Positions 12,401-23,888 of a DNA stretch of 64,000 nucleotides are shown here, piece after piece. The DNA comes from Ficedula albicollis (lineage: Eukaryota; Chordata; Aves; Passeriformes; Muscicapidae). Where the stretch lies: the NCBI RefSeq assembly GCF_000247815.1, contig NC_021678.1, forward strand, positions 1,009,878 to 1,073,877, written 5' to 3'. Within the stretch, counting starts at the first letter, position 1, and every line of letters begins with the position of its first letter. The translations under genes were made by a program, and so were the position numbers. The notes under the pieces were generated by a model. That model was not told the DNA's origin. It searched no databases and was given only the letters and a program-made list of their open reading frames with translations.

Positions 12401-15400
12401 ATTTAGACCCAGCTGCCCAAATTTGTTGCGTCCCCATCCGAAGATGGCTCCGGAAAGAGTGAGTACAAAACTATGAGCTCCTCCTGCTGCAATCTGTGCA
12501 AAAGGGATTCCCAGCAGAGATTTAATCACTTGTGGTGAGGTTTGTTTTTTATACTCATAACCTAAGCCCAGCTGGCCATATTTGTTTTGTCCCCAGGAAA
12601 ACACTTCACTTCCTGTTTGAAGGAAAAAATAAACAACCAAGAAAAACAATCAATATAGTTTAATAATACAATGTTTATCCACTGTAAGAAAAGCTAAAAG
12701 TTAGACTGTCACTCTTCAAATACTTTTGAGTTTGAAAATGCATACAAATTACTGACTTCTGAAGCTAAGCATTCTCGTGCAATTTGCAGGCATTCAACTC
12801 AAGCATTTAATCAGACTAGAAGAATTTAAATTGCATTCAAACCCCTCAAAACTGCTCTTAGCATTCCTCTTCCAACAGGGCCAGATCAACTGAGCCTGGT
12901 TATTACAAAGCAAGACACTGCTCCATGGGAAGTTTCTCTACTGCACAGATGTTTATGCAGAGATCTGCTAAAGCTGCACCCTGGACATGGAAAATTTTCT
13001 GATTTCCAATCAAAAGCCTCATTTAAGATTTTCTAAAGCAAGACACAAATTTTCACACACAATTTAACAGTATTTAAAGGATTTTTAAATAATGTCTTCA
13101 TTATATGATCAATGAAGCACAAGGTTTATAATGTCATTTGACACTTTAGAAAGAAAGAAACATCTGCAGAATGACAATCAAAGACCTGTTTATGTTAAGA
13201 CTGCCTAAAATAAAATACTCTCTTAAACGACCAATGTTTTGCCAAGGTATTTACTATCCTAAAGATTAACACCCAAACACAAGATAATTTACTTTTGCTG
13301 ACGTGATAGGTTTTCAGGAGCAATGTTACCTTCAAAATGCCTCCTATGTCTCTCCCATCTCTACTTTCCAGTAGCAGTTTTATCAAGATGAGGAAACAAT
13401 GAAACCCAATCCCTGGAGTCTCAGATTTTATTTATTTACATTGACAACTAAATCCAGAAAATCCTACAGTGCATGTCAAGAACAGAAATGGAGCTGCAAA
13501 TCCATGGACTGGCAATAAAATAGTGATGCTGTACTTGAAGCCTGCAACTATTTAAAACAGTGAATTTTAAATCACAAATTCCTGTGACATTCCTGCACCT
13601 TTGACCAACAGAACACTTAACAACACACTGCTGCTACTCCCTGCCTTCTACTGCAGATCTTAACTCAGGCAAAGGGTTACTCCTAAAGCTCTGCCTGCCT
13701 GCCCTGAAAACAAAGGCACTTCTTTGGGTTATAATGATAATTACACCTGGGAATACATAATGGCACAGGAAATGCTCAACATGGGGCCATGAGGAGTCAC
13801 AGAGAATCCAGGCACATATAATCAGTATAAACTACTGTATTCAAAGAAAAAAAACAGTTCAGCATACAATGAACACCTGCTTCCCCACAGTTATTTGCTT
13901 CATATTTTAAACATACATTGTTAAGAAACACTGACAAACTACAATCTTTCTGGAATTTTGGTTTGAGTTGGTAAGTCTCCATTAACCCTTTTCAGCAGCC
14001 ACTTCTCCCAAGTGGAAGTTTTGGCCACAACTCTCCTATCTTGAGAGACAAGCAACAAGCAAATTTAAATTCATTTTTGTTTCTGGAGAGCTGCACTAAC
14101 CAGACATGCAGTACAAGAAGGCCAACTAAGTATGTGCTCACAGCCCCAGCAGAAATTTGAAGACAGGTATTTAAACTTTCAAAAGGTGACTTGTATGTAC
14201 ATGGCATTTTAACTATGGAAGCACCAAAAAGCAGAGGCTTTGCCATAATAAAGCACACAAGGAAGTCACTCCTGCAAGCCTCAGTAACTTGAGGTTACAG
14301 GTTAAAACAGACCAGGGACAGAGCAGTGTGCCAGCAGAATGAGAAAGATTTGGGAACAAGAAAAAGAAACAAAATAAACAGGGAGTTACACAAAAGTCAG
14401 ATGCTAAAATTAAAAGAAATAACACACACACACACACCCTGAAGAAATAAAAACTCAGTATCTGTTTGTACACTTGTTTTTCAAATTCAAGCTTCCATCA
14501 TTAAATTACACAGCCCCTACCACCCTGAAATCCCATCTGTGCTAAGTGGTAGCATGTTTAATAAACACATTTCCTTTAAAAAAAAAGATAAAATAAATGT
14601 TGAAAAGTTCTGAATTCCCTGGTGAGAAATTACACAAAACTTCAGGAGAATTTGGCTTACCTTTTGAGAGTGCTAGCGAGTGATAATAACCACAAGCAAC
14701 TTGAACAATCTGGATCTCTGACAAGCTTTTAATATTTCTATTGGGGTAAGAAAACAGAAAAAGAATTAAGCTACCAGATCATGGTATGAAATAAAGGGTA
14801 ATATACAAAATGTGAATCCTTTTCACTGAAGTATATTAAACATTGCAACTTAAATTAGACACTATTTAACAAACTCTGAAGTCAAAACTGCTTCTTTTCT
14901 AAACCTTTTAAGGTCAGGTTCTGTCTTATTTTCAAAAAGATAAAGTCTGCAAAAGTCCATAATGAAGAATTAGGGAGGTGCCTGTGCAGGGAAGGCAGTT
15001 TCACACAACTGAATGGAGGAATGAATACAGAATCCATAATGAAGAATTAGGGAGGTGCCTGTGCTGGGAAGGCAGTTTCACACAGCTGAATGGAGGAATG
15101 AATACAGACTGAATGGAGGAATGAATACAGAATACAACAAACTCATTCTTACTTTTTGGTTTCCAAAACCTCAGTTTACATAGCTAATACATATTGCACA
15201 ATATTATAAAGAAGTTGCAAATACACCCACATGTGCACTAAAACTAATAATGCTTTCAACTCTGGATGAGAAAAAAGTTTCTAAAGGGCCTGTGGATTTT
15301 ACATTTGATGCAGATAGAACATTTTTAATATTACACTCATTAATTATTAAGGTTCCAAGGAATTGTTATTCTTGTGTGTGGACTTCAGGTAGCTGGAATG

Positions 15401-18400
15401 CTTATGGCATTCTGAAAACAAGCCTGTGACTCTGGCCAACATGAATTTTTTAAACTAGAAAGTGTATGACTCAATGACAGCTGAAAAGCCTTGGGGTGAA
15501 AACTGAAGTACAAAGATCGGACAGCAAATGTACTTTCTTCAAATTGAAAGTTTAACACTCTACTTCTCTTTAACTTCTCTTAAATGGCATTCATCCTCTT
15601 AAAACACCCATCCTCCTTTTCCAATGTAAGTCTCATTGTTAGTGGAGGACTATTAAAAAAACCAACAAACAAAAACACCCCAAAAAGCAACAAACCAAAC
15701 CAAGCACACCTGTAATACACTTCTCACATAAGCAAACCAAACCAAGCACACCTGTAATACACTTACATAAGACTTTTTGAGAAAGGAAACTGTCTAAACA
15801 CAGCAGTCAAGTATCACAGCTGATATACATTTTCTGTGTTTACACAGCTTTACCTGTAACAGCAGAATAGCTAACCAATGTCATTTAAGCACATTATTTA
15901 AGAAAAGGCAACTTATTATGTACTATTTTTAACCTGGGCACTCTGACGCATTCCTCTGTTCCTGGCAAGCCAAGCTGTCCATCAGTAGCCAGACCCCAAG
16001 CATACACCTGACCTTTGTCATTTAATGCAAGAGTGTGGGCTTCTCCACATGACACAGCTACAATATTTTGGGCATCCAGTGCACCAACATGCTCTAAGAA
16101 AAGAAAAAAACAAAATTAGTTGGTTAAAAACAAAACCAGTTACTAACAAGCTAGGCTTGTTCCAAACAGTTTACACAGTACTAAGACATCAACTGGTGTG
16201 ATACTCAACTAAGGCCCTAAGGCCTGTAAACACTCTTTATTTACAATTATAAACACGTGATTCTAGGAGAAATAAGTTAAATTTGACACCCCAAAGTAAC
16301 CAAATCTGGAGCAATACACAGAAGTGCACAAAACCCGCAGCCTGATCATAACGGTTCCTTCTAACCTGGCCATCTGAAAATGAGTGCAGAAACTCTGTTA
16401 ACAGTAAGGTCAAATAGATTATTGTCAAGTGACTACACGTGTAGACATTATGTAAGAGGAAAACATTCCACCACAGCAAATTAAATTCACCTATTCACTA
16501 TTAGGAGAGAGCCTGCAAAACAAGGCAGGGCAAATTACAGACTAAAGCTACTGATTTTGCAATGAGCTACACAATGTCTTCTTTATAATGCAAAATACTG
16601 TAGAAACAGATCCTAAAGAGCAATTTTTCTAGACATGCAGGGCATGCCTCTGAAAAGCACACACTGTCTGTGACTTTTTTTCCAGCAGCCTGCACCAATG
16701 CATTTGGAAACACTCAAAGGTTGGGTTTGGGCTTATGATTTGTGACCCGAAGTCTAAAACTTCCATTTCAGCAATAAGTAGAGAAATATCATCAGGGCCT
16801 GTCATTAAGGCTGGAATTTTTAACAGTTCCCTTAAATAAGGGACTGCTTGGACATTTTACTCCCAGTTTTCAAACACAAATTCTATTCCAGCCTAAGAAC
16901 GGCACAGCACTGAAAAAGCCTGTGTATCATCAATGTTATGGGCACTCTGAACACAGCCTAAGTCAACTTCAAACCAGTAGCTCACATTATCTGCAGCATG
17001 ACAGGCACTCAGCTTCCAAAATAAACTACCACAGGCAGCAGATACAAGCTCTTTTTATTACATCCAGCTGCTCTGACTAAAGAGGTTACCACCCCAATTC
17101 ACCCATCAGAGCCTCCCACAGCCCTGCAGTGGGAGAGGTCATGGAAGCACTCTCCAGATTAGCTCAGGCCATCTCCCCCAGGTCTGAACCAGCCAGCCTG
17201 ACCCTGCCTAAAACGGATCAAGGAACAGTCATGCAGTCCCTATGACAAGTAGAGATCTAGGAGGAGGAAAGAGGAAAGGCAGTGGGACAAGGAGGTAGCA
17301 AAGACACACAGTCAGCAACAAAATTATCTCCAGTTAGCAGAAACACATTCAAAAGAGAGCATCCACCCATCTGTAAAGATACCAAGCCTCTCTGGACTGT
17401 GCAGCTGAAGTCATCCCAACACTCTGAGTTCATACAACACTCAGCAGTATTATCAGCAACCTCTGGGTGAAAGGAAAATTAGGGAGGACATTACAATCCT
17501 CATGTGTCTGAGCACGTTAAAAAAAAAAATTATAGCAGGTCCATTACATATGAAAGGCCATGCAAATGAAAAGTCAGATATTTTCGTTGTGACCTTTAGA
17601 TTTAAAAGACAATTCACCATAATTTTCAAAGCAGGCAACAAGCAGAGTAAGTTTGACATGCTGAGTTTCTCTTCATGTTCATGAAGCAGATGCCTGCAGA
17701 GGATTAAAGCTTATCAGTTTTAATATCCACATACTGTTTCCCAACAGAAGTCCACATTAGTTAAAAAAAGTTACATCTCAAACAAAAAAAAAATCTTTAA
17801 CTGGCATCAAAACTGAAACTGTGTAAAGAACTACAAAAATACCTCGTGACACCTCATCTCCATTTGAAAAATGTGTGGGAAATACAGAGCCAAGCAAGTT
17901 GTAGAAGTGCTCTAGGAGTGATGAGAATGGAGTGCCAGGAAGCCCTTGCAGCTTGTTACACTGTGCTGTAAGCAGTGAGCAGCTCTGTTCCCTGGCTCTC
18001 AGCACCAGCTATGACTCACATGCAAGCTCTGAAGGAAGCCCATGTGCACACTCCTCTGCAGTCCCTGCAAGATGTTTACCCATTTCTGCTCCAGAACTGC
18101 ACTGGGAGGGAGCAGAAACACACACAGAACACAGATGGGGAGGAAAAAAGCCCCAAGAAGGGTTACACAGCATTCTTTAGGCTTTTCCAAATCCTCTCCC
18201 TGCAGCGCTGCATGTGCTGATAAGTCTTTTATCAAAAGTTTTATTTTTAGTTCTTAAAAAAAAGAGAACATTGCTTTAATCAGACCTGCTCTACATCACG
18301 GATTAGACAACTAAAAACACACTGCATGTTTCTCTGCTGTGATATGCCAAATACTCATTTCCACCATACTCCAACAGCCAAACCCAGACATGAAGTACAA

Positions 18401-18960
18401 CACCAACCCATGTATTGCAGCAGGTCAGCTCCCCTTCAGATTATAAACAGGCACTGATCTCCCACGGCTTGAAATAAAAAACAGTGGCAGTGTCCAGCTG
18501 CACAGCACACAAAAATATGGGAGATTGCCATGTTTCATAGCTGCTTGTTTCCAAATGTTACAGTAACCCATCCCAGCAAAGCAATGCTTTTCCAGTTAAA
18601 AATATGTCCATTCTTGGAACAACTGCTGGGCATGAATTTGCCATGTGCACAGACACTGGTAACCTTGGCTCTGATGAAGCACAGTAAAATGAAAGCCACA
18701 CACAATCTCCACAATTCATCACTTCCATACTTACCAGGTCTTTTTCTGGCTTTGTCATGGCCTAGTTGTCCTAGATCGTTGCATCCACATGTATAAACAG
18801 TCCCATCATCCAGGACAAAAACAGTATGTCTCAGTCCACATCCTACATCTCTGACCCTTTTATTTAGGAAAAAGTCACTTTTTCTGGGTTCTAAAACAAC
18901 CTCTTCATCAATTCCACCCAATCCAAGCTGTCCAAAAGATGCATTGCCCCAGCACAACAT
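315..18960 (-). CDS. HERC4: HERC4, RCC1-HECT E3 ubiquitin ligase, 5' two thirds of the gene (HECT domain off the left edge)
   Basis: Sixteen exons on the minus strand, each bounded by AG/GT, join in one continuous frame of 682 codons (2046 nt) that matches HERC4 as I recall the family. Residues 1 to about 370 form RCC1-like repeats, visible as recurring WG/FG..GQLG and CG..H motifs (MLCWGNASFGQLGLGG, CGCNDLGQLGH, WGQNKYGQLGLG, FGLGGNGQLGTG). The linker that follows (residues about 370-682) leads to a HECT domain that is not in the window. Family knowledge: HERC proteins are ubiquitin ligases in which HECT accepts ubiquitin on a cysteine and the propeller serves in binding; small HERCs have one RCC1-like domain. 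Start Met is at 18958-18960, with A at -3 and a 64-nt leader in the same exon. Paralogue HERC3 is the main alternative, but the 8-residue microexon and the MYPN neighbour favour HERC4. Oddity: one exon is duplicated (8975-9105 and 9508-9638). Confidence 0.95.
937..960 (-). CDS. HERC4: HERC4 24-nt microexon (residues 642-649, DVNHGLTE)
   Basis: Exactly 24 nt between TCATAG and GTAAGA, encoding DVNHGLTE. This is the same octapeptide that follows the GM in the human protein as I recall it. Phase 0 on both sides makes it skippable without frame change; I recall human HERC4 isoforms differing by eight residues, which may be this exon (recollection, not checked). Confidence 0.9.
1977..2093 (-). CDS. 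HERC4: HERC4 coding exon 14 (residues 603-641)
   Basis: A 117-nt exon: VNERGQVIQYDRFYIHEIQD then LIDIRNDYANWFQQQVLGM. Acceptor CCTTAG, donor ATG|GTAAGT. Phase 0 at both ends, and the next exon is a phase-0 microexon, so both forms of splicing keep the frame. Confidence 0.95.
2977..3149 (-). CDS. HERC4: HERC4 coding exon 13 (residues 545-602)
   Basis: A 173-nt exon: ENWWSVLEPPLFLKIVELYK then DVVVHLLKLCKMGLPPSDRR and ILTNFLHTAFRVLEILHR. Acceptor TTGACAG; donor AGA|GTAAGT. Leaves in phase 0. Confidence 0.95.
4142..4331 (-). CDS. HERC4: HERC4 coding exon 12 (residues 482-545)
   Basis: A 190-nt exon: VAASLEKNLIPKLTSSLPDV then EALRLYLTLPECPLMSDENN and FTTLAIPFGAAILNLEKAPL. Strong match to the helical middle region of HERC4 as recalled. 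Acceptor GTGCTGTAG, donor CTTG|GTAAG. Confidence 0.95.
4661..4772 (-). CDS. HERC4: HERC4 coding exon 11 (residues 444-481)
   Basis: A 112-nt exon: SNDDHYKTSTRFSGVDMNAA then RLLFHKLIQPEHAHISQQ. Acceptor CCTGCAG; donor CAG|GTTTGT, a weaker GT site than the others. Leaves in phase 0. Confidence 0.93.
5208..5267 (-). CDS. HERC4: HERC4 coding exon 10 (residues 424-444)
   Basis: A 60-nt exon: EIDGAFSSAGCLNGSFLAL. Acceptor AATTTCAG, donor GAG|GTAAGT. Phase 2 at both ends, so skipping it would keep the frame. Confidence 0.92.
5795..5919 (-). CDS. HERC4: HERC4 coding exon 9 (residues 383-424)
   Basis: A 125-nt exon reading NMVPPDDFRYPDLLKQIWTV then NETFIQRLLSFPSGRLPVEI. It starts the linker between propeller and HECT. 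Acceptor TTCTTTAG, donor AT|GTAAGT. The 2-kb intron before it (5920-7895) has long chance ORFs on both strands but no second coding signal. Confidence 0.92.
7896..7972 (-). CDS. HERC4: HERC4 coding exon 8 (residues 357-382)
   Basis: A 77-nt exon reading DTEECYCVKRIFSGGDQSFA then HYFYPQ, closing the propeller (SGGDQSF). Acceptor follows CTTTTGCAG, donor CAG|GTAACG. Enters in phase 1, leaves in phase 0. Confidence 0.93.
8297..8457 (-). CDS. HERC4: HERC4 coding exon 7 (residues 303-357)
   Basis: A 161-nt exon: QHTTAFVPSSGRIYSFGLGG then NGQLGTGTTSNRKSPFTVKG, the last RCC1 blade. Acceptor follows GCCCTAG and donor is ACAG|GTAAGC. The C-terminal part (SWIPYSPQSPMST) differs from the human protein as I recall it, so the loop leaving the propeller is variable. 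Confidence 0.94.
8975..9105 (-). CDS. HERC4: HERC4 coding exon 6, copy A (3'-proximal duplicate, residues 260-303)
   Basis: Same 131-nt exon as 9508-9638, with identical splice sites and identical flanking intron. Enters in phase 0 and leaves in phase 2, as needed to join the next exon (AG|G CAG). It carries the GAGGYGQLGHN propeller repeat. Joining copy B to copy A would read into a stop (TAA) about 25 codons into the second copy. Confidence 0.85.
9508..9638 (-). CDS. HERC4: HERC4 coding exon 6, copy B (5'-proximal duplicate, residues 260-303)
   Basis: A 131-nt exon reading EGGVFTFGAGGYGQLGHN then STSHEINPRKVFELMGS and VVTQITCG. Acceptor (TTTAG) and donor (GCAG|GTAAGG) are intact. It is identical to the copy at 8975-9105, exactly 533 bp away. 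Because 131 is not a multiple of 3, only one copy can be used per transcript without a frameshift. Which copy, if either alone, is spliced cannot be told from sequence. The duplicate could also be an assembly error. Confidence 0.75.
10779..10870 (-). CDS. HERC4: HERC4 coding exon 5 (residues 229-259)
   Basis: A 92-nt exon reading RYVPTLLKSLRSQKVVHICC then GEDHTAALTK, again the CGEDH strand of an RCC1 repeat. It ends in phase 0 at AAG|GTACAG. The next exon toward the 3' end exists in two identical copies. Confidence 0.95.
12391..12612 (-). CDS. HERC4: HERC4 coding exon 4 (residues 155-229)
   Basis: A 222-nt exon with two RCC1 repeat blades: SEVFSWGQNKYGQLGLG and then GAIFGWGRNKFGQLGLND, separated by QIAAGGAHSFVLTLS. 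Acceptor follows CAAACAG and donor is GGTAAGTAAG. Flanking introns of 2.0 kb (12613-14660) and 1.5 kb (10871-12390) contain only AT-rich unique sequence and a short CA run near 14423. Confidence 0.96.
14661..14737 (-). CDS. HERC4: HERC4 coding exon 3 (residues 129-154)
   Basis: A 77-nt exon reading NIKSLSEIQIVQVACGYYHS then LALSK, the CG..HS strand of an RCC1 repeat. The acceptor follows CCCCAATAG and the donor is GGTAAG. It enters in phase 2 and leaves in phase 1. Confidence 0.95.
14956..15132. repeat. 77-bp tandem duplication plus partial third copy (HERC4 intron)
   Basis: A 77-bp unit starting TCCATAATGAAGAATTAGGG occurs at 14956 and 15033. It is followed by one more copy of only its last 23 bp (CTGAATGGAGGAATGAATAC). 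The copies differ by single bases (GTGCAGGG against GTGCTGGG; ACAACTG against ACAGCTG). Confidence 0.92.
15687..15771. repeat. About 40-bp tandem duplication (HERC4 intron)
   Basis: CAAACCAAACCAAGCACACC and the following TGTAATACACTT occur twice in a row, then ACATAAG. The second copy lacks the short CTC insertion. Confidence 0.9.
15934..16093 (-). CDS. HERC4: HERC4 coding exon 2 (residues 76-129)
   Basis: Not an obvious long ORF. It was found by translating the minus strand between an AG at 16094-16095 and a GT at 15932-15933. It reads DAQNIVAVSCGEAHTLALND then GQVYAWGLATDGQLGL, a canonical RCC1 repeat. Its 160 nt enter in phase 1 and leave in phase 2, matching both neighbours. Confidence 0.95.
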
Positions 18961-19024
18961 GTTTACACTTCCTTTTATCAGAGATCTTCCAACTCCACTT
19001 TTCTAGAATATTCCTTCTGCGTAG
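18735..19024 (-). CDS. HERC4: HERC4 first coding exon (residues 1-75) with 64-nt 5' UTR
   Basis: Coding part is 18735-18960 and 5' UTR 18961-19024. It begins MLCWGNASFGQLGLGG and ends RKRP plus one base (phase 1) before GTAAG. A pyrimidine-rich tract ending in CAG precedes 19024, so an upstream non-coding exon is expected. It carries the start of the propeller and the GCNDLGQLGH repeat motif. The UTR has no upstream ATG. The following 2.6-kb intron (16094-18734) shows nothing recognisable. Confidence 0.95.
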
Positions 19025-20667
19025 CTGTTAAGAAAAAGGGAAAAATGTACACTTTTCAGTATTGTCCCCAACATTTACATTACTTTCTACACAGCATGTA
19101 ATCCATGAGCTCACTTTCTCCATACCAATATATTAAAAGTCTGACCAACTTTTAAGAGTGTGATTTACTTTCTTGGACAGGGTTTGCATTAACTCTGCGG
19201 TAAAATGCTTTCCCATTTCAGATACAACTTTTAAAACGTGCAGGTCACATAACTTTGTTTCAAAAACTTAAAATAAAATATCATTTTTGGTAAAACTCCT
19301 TTAATCCCCACTCCAAATGTATACAAACTTGCAGTTGTAACCCATTCCAGCCAGGGGAAAGGACTTCAAGTATCTCCCAAGGAGGCAGTAGAGGCTACTT
19401 TCTTTACTTGAGGAGTTGCACGATTCCAGCACTGGGTATGGCCTCAAGATCATCACCAAAAACAACCCTTGACTCATAGCTTGGAAAAAATTGGTCAGCT
19501 CCGATCAATCCAGTTATGCAATACAAAGTACAATACACTGTGTCAGTCATTGCATCTAAACAACCAGGCAGTCAACTGAACTTACAGCTGAAAAGAAAAT
19601 AAACAGCTGAAACTCAAGTCTCCAGTCTTGCACTGCAATCAACACCAGCTACAGCTTCTCTGCAGTCACAGGAGGCCATACACACCAACTCCCCCAAGCA
19701 AGCCCACACCCCTAATCCCTAAATTACAATTATCAGTGTTTGTGCTGACAGACTCGGTACCTTTTTTGGAAAGGATTCAAAGCTGCCCTTCTCTTTCACT
19801 TGCAACAGTGGATACAACAAAGAATTGGTGACAATGTTTTCACTACTACTTAAACCACATTTCCATGACAGTAAGTTTCCCTCTATTTAAAAGTCAATGT
19901 AATCTAATGTGAAATTACTACAGATTTTCATCTGTGACCATTATTTAGAAGATATTCTGCAGGGTCATAACGTGTATGAACTACCTAAATCCCAAACTGC
20001 TCAAAGAAGCAAGCCAACATACAACATTTAAGCTTTGCATACTCTTGTCAGTACAACAGGATAAACTATTTCTCTCTGCAAAAGTCAAAACACAACAAAC
20101 AAAATATTTTTGTGACCGTAGGAAAAAACCCCAAAAGCAACACCGAACCAAAACAGCCAAACAGCTTAAAATATATTGCATTGTTTACCTATCTCAGGAG
20201 GTGAGGCATGATCAAATATTTCCCTAGCTATATCCTACCACATTCAGAAGGGGACATCGAAACGAAGACGTCTCCAGTTAAGACACAGCTACGCAACAGC
20301 ACATGTCACACATCTGGAGCAGTGACTCGCTTCAGCCTGCAACACAAGAAATTAGAAAAGATGTATGATTACAGTTCTGCGAGATTCCTATAGTCAAGAC
20401 TTAACTCCATCTCCAGCAGGGAAAAAAATAAGGGAAGTTCTCCTGTCCATTGAACTATATATGTATTTCCACGGAAGGCGGGGTCGCGTTGTTTTGTTTT
20501 GTATCACCGAACAGTCAGTAGCCAAAGTTCTGTACTTTGATCTCAAATCACGGCACTCTTTCACCCCTGTGCGTGCTCCTGAGAGCCAACTCGCGCCGCC
20601 AGCTGCTGGATAGTCCCGCGCGTGACGTCGGGAGCGGCCCGGGGCCAGCCCGGAGGAGCCCGGCGGA

Positions 20668-21076
20668 GCCCGGGGCCAGCCCGGAGGAGCCCGGGGCCAG
20701 CACGGAGGAGCCCGGAGCCAGCCCGGAGGAGCCCGGAGCCAGCCCGGAGGAACCCGGAGGAGCCCGGGGCCAGCCCGGAGGAGCCCGGGGCCAGCACGGA
20801 GGAGCCCGGAGCCAGCCCGGAGGAGCCCGGAGCCAGCCCGGAGGAACCCGGAGGAGCCCGGGGCCAGCCCGGAGGAGCCCGGGGCCAGCACGGAGGAGCC
20901 CGGAGCCAGCCCGGAGGAGCCCGGAGCCAGCCCGGAGGAACCCGGAGGAGCCCGGGGCCAGCCCGGAGGAGCCCGGGGCCAGCACGGAGGAGCCCGGAGC
21001 CAGCCCGGAGGAGCCCGGAGCCAGCCCGGAGGAACCCGGAGGAGCCCGGGGCCAGCCCGGAGGAGCCCGGGGCCAG
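20668..21076. repeat. G-rich minisatellite with a 94-bp higher-order unit, about 4.4 copies
   Basis: Each 94-bp unit is four 21-bp monomers (GCCCGGGGCCAGCCCGGAGGA and its A/C variants) plus a 10-bp remnant (ACCCGGAGGA). Units start at 20668, 20762, 20856, 20950 and 21044 and appear identical. Related degenerate monomers begin at about 20638. Since 94 is not divisible by 3, the long open frames through it rotate and carry no coding signal. Confidence 0.95.
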
Positions 21077-22458
<1,382 letters not shown>

Positions 22459-23760
22459 CAGGGACGTTGCGCTCCCGCCGTTGGGCTGGGAGCAGGCGGG
22501 CCGAGCGGAGACAGCAGAAATGAGGCTGAGCGGAGGCCCGGCGAGTGACGCTCCCGTTCTCCCGCTGTGCTCGGGGGAGCGCTGGGCTGGGCGCGGAGCT
22601 CGGCTCTTCCTCCGCTGCTGGCTGGAGCTGTACGCGTTCTGGGCGTGGGAACGCGTGTGAGCGCGGAAATACAGAGCCGTCCTTGTGTTACATCACAGGT
22701 TTGAAACTGAGAATTAAAAACTTGAGTGGGTTCTGGGGCAGACAGCTCCCTGAGAAGAAGTCTTCGTGTGGCGTGCTCTTGCAGAGTTCTTCAGACACTC
22801 GGGCGCGTGTTGCCGCTCCTTATCCAAGATCTGCGGAGATCCGCAGAAGCCTCTGCTTGATCTCTGAGGGCACGAGAAGAACGAGAAGATCAGTGAGCGG
22901 GAAGGAGCTGGATCCGCCGGGGGGATGCAGGAACAAGCTGTTCTTCATACTCCAACCAGGCGTCGTTAAGCTGCGGGATCACGCAGCGGCTGATCGGGGG
23001 CGCTGCTGCCGCGGGAGGCAGCGCTCCCAGCACCGGCCCTCCCTCCGAGCCTTCGGGCCTTCGCTCTGCCCCTCCCGCACAAAGAAATGCGCTTTTCCCA
23101 ATCCTCCACACTGCTTACAACCTTTTCTCAGTGGCCATACCCAAGATGGGCATGGTAAAACTTTTTTTTCACTGAACACATATCTCTAGTGGAACCACTG
23201 ATAGAGAAGTTCACATGCCAGACATATTTCTTAACGTTTGGTGGGTTTTTTTACCCTTAATATTATGGGAGGAAAACCTTTGCAATTCATGTAATTGGAC
23301 CGGGTTGGTAATCCAAATGAGATTTCCTTATTTAGCAGCCTCTTTACAGAAGGATCCACCTTTATGTAGGTCGGGAAGTGAAAAAAGGCCAGGTCCAGGC
23401 ATACTTCATAGCAAGTGATTTTGCAAAGGGTGCGTGAGGAAAGTTCTGTGTTTGGTGTCCTTTTGCCCTTTTGTTAAATGGAAATAATTTAACAAAATCC
23501 CAATAAATGGGATGTCTTGGTCCAGCCATTAAACGCTCCTTTGTATATGCAAATAGGTAAGATTCTACGGGAATTCTCGGGATTTGTGGTTGTAGATTTA
23601 TCAGTAAAGATCCAAACCAGCAATACGGAATTCATACCTAGAGAAAATGAGATTGCTGCATAGCTGACACAAGCTAAATGATGCAGCACTTTTCAGGGTA
23701 GCAAACACCCAGTTTTACTATTTAAAGGAGAAATGTGAGTGCTTTGCCTTTTGCCATTCT

Positions 23761-23888
23761 GCATCTAAGACTGGAAGGTTAGCAGGAGCTGTGACACACA
23801 GAAAATGGAGGAAAACATTTCATTTGCATCTAAGACTGGAAGGTTAGCAGGAGCTGTGACACAGAAAATGGAGGAAAACATTTCATTT
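23761..23888. repeat. 65-bp tandem duplication
   Basis: GCATCTAAGACTGGAAGGTT and the rest of a 65-bp unit occur at 23761 and again at 23826. The second copy is 2 bp shorter (GACACAG against GACACACAG). Confidence 0.95.
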
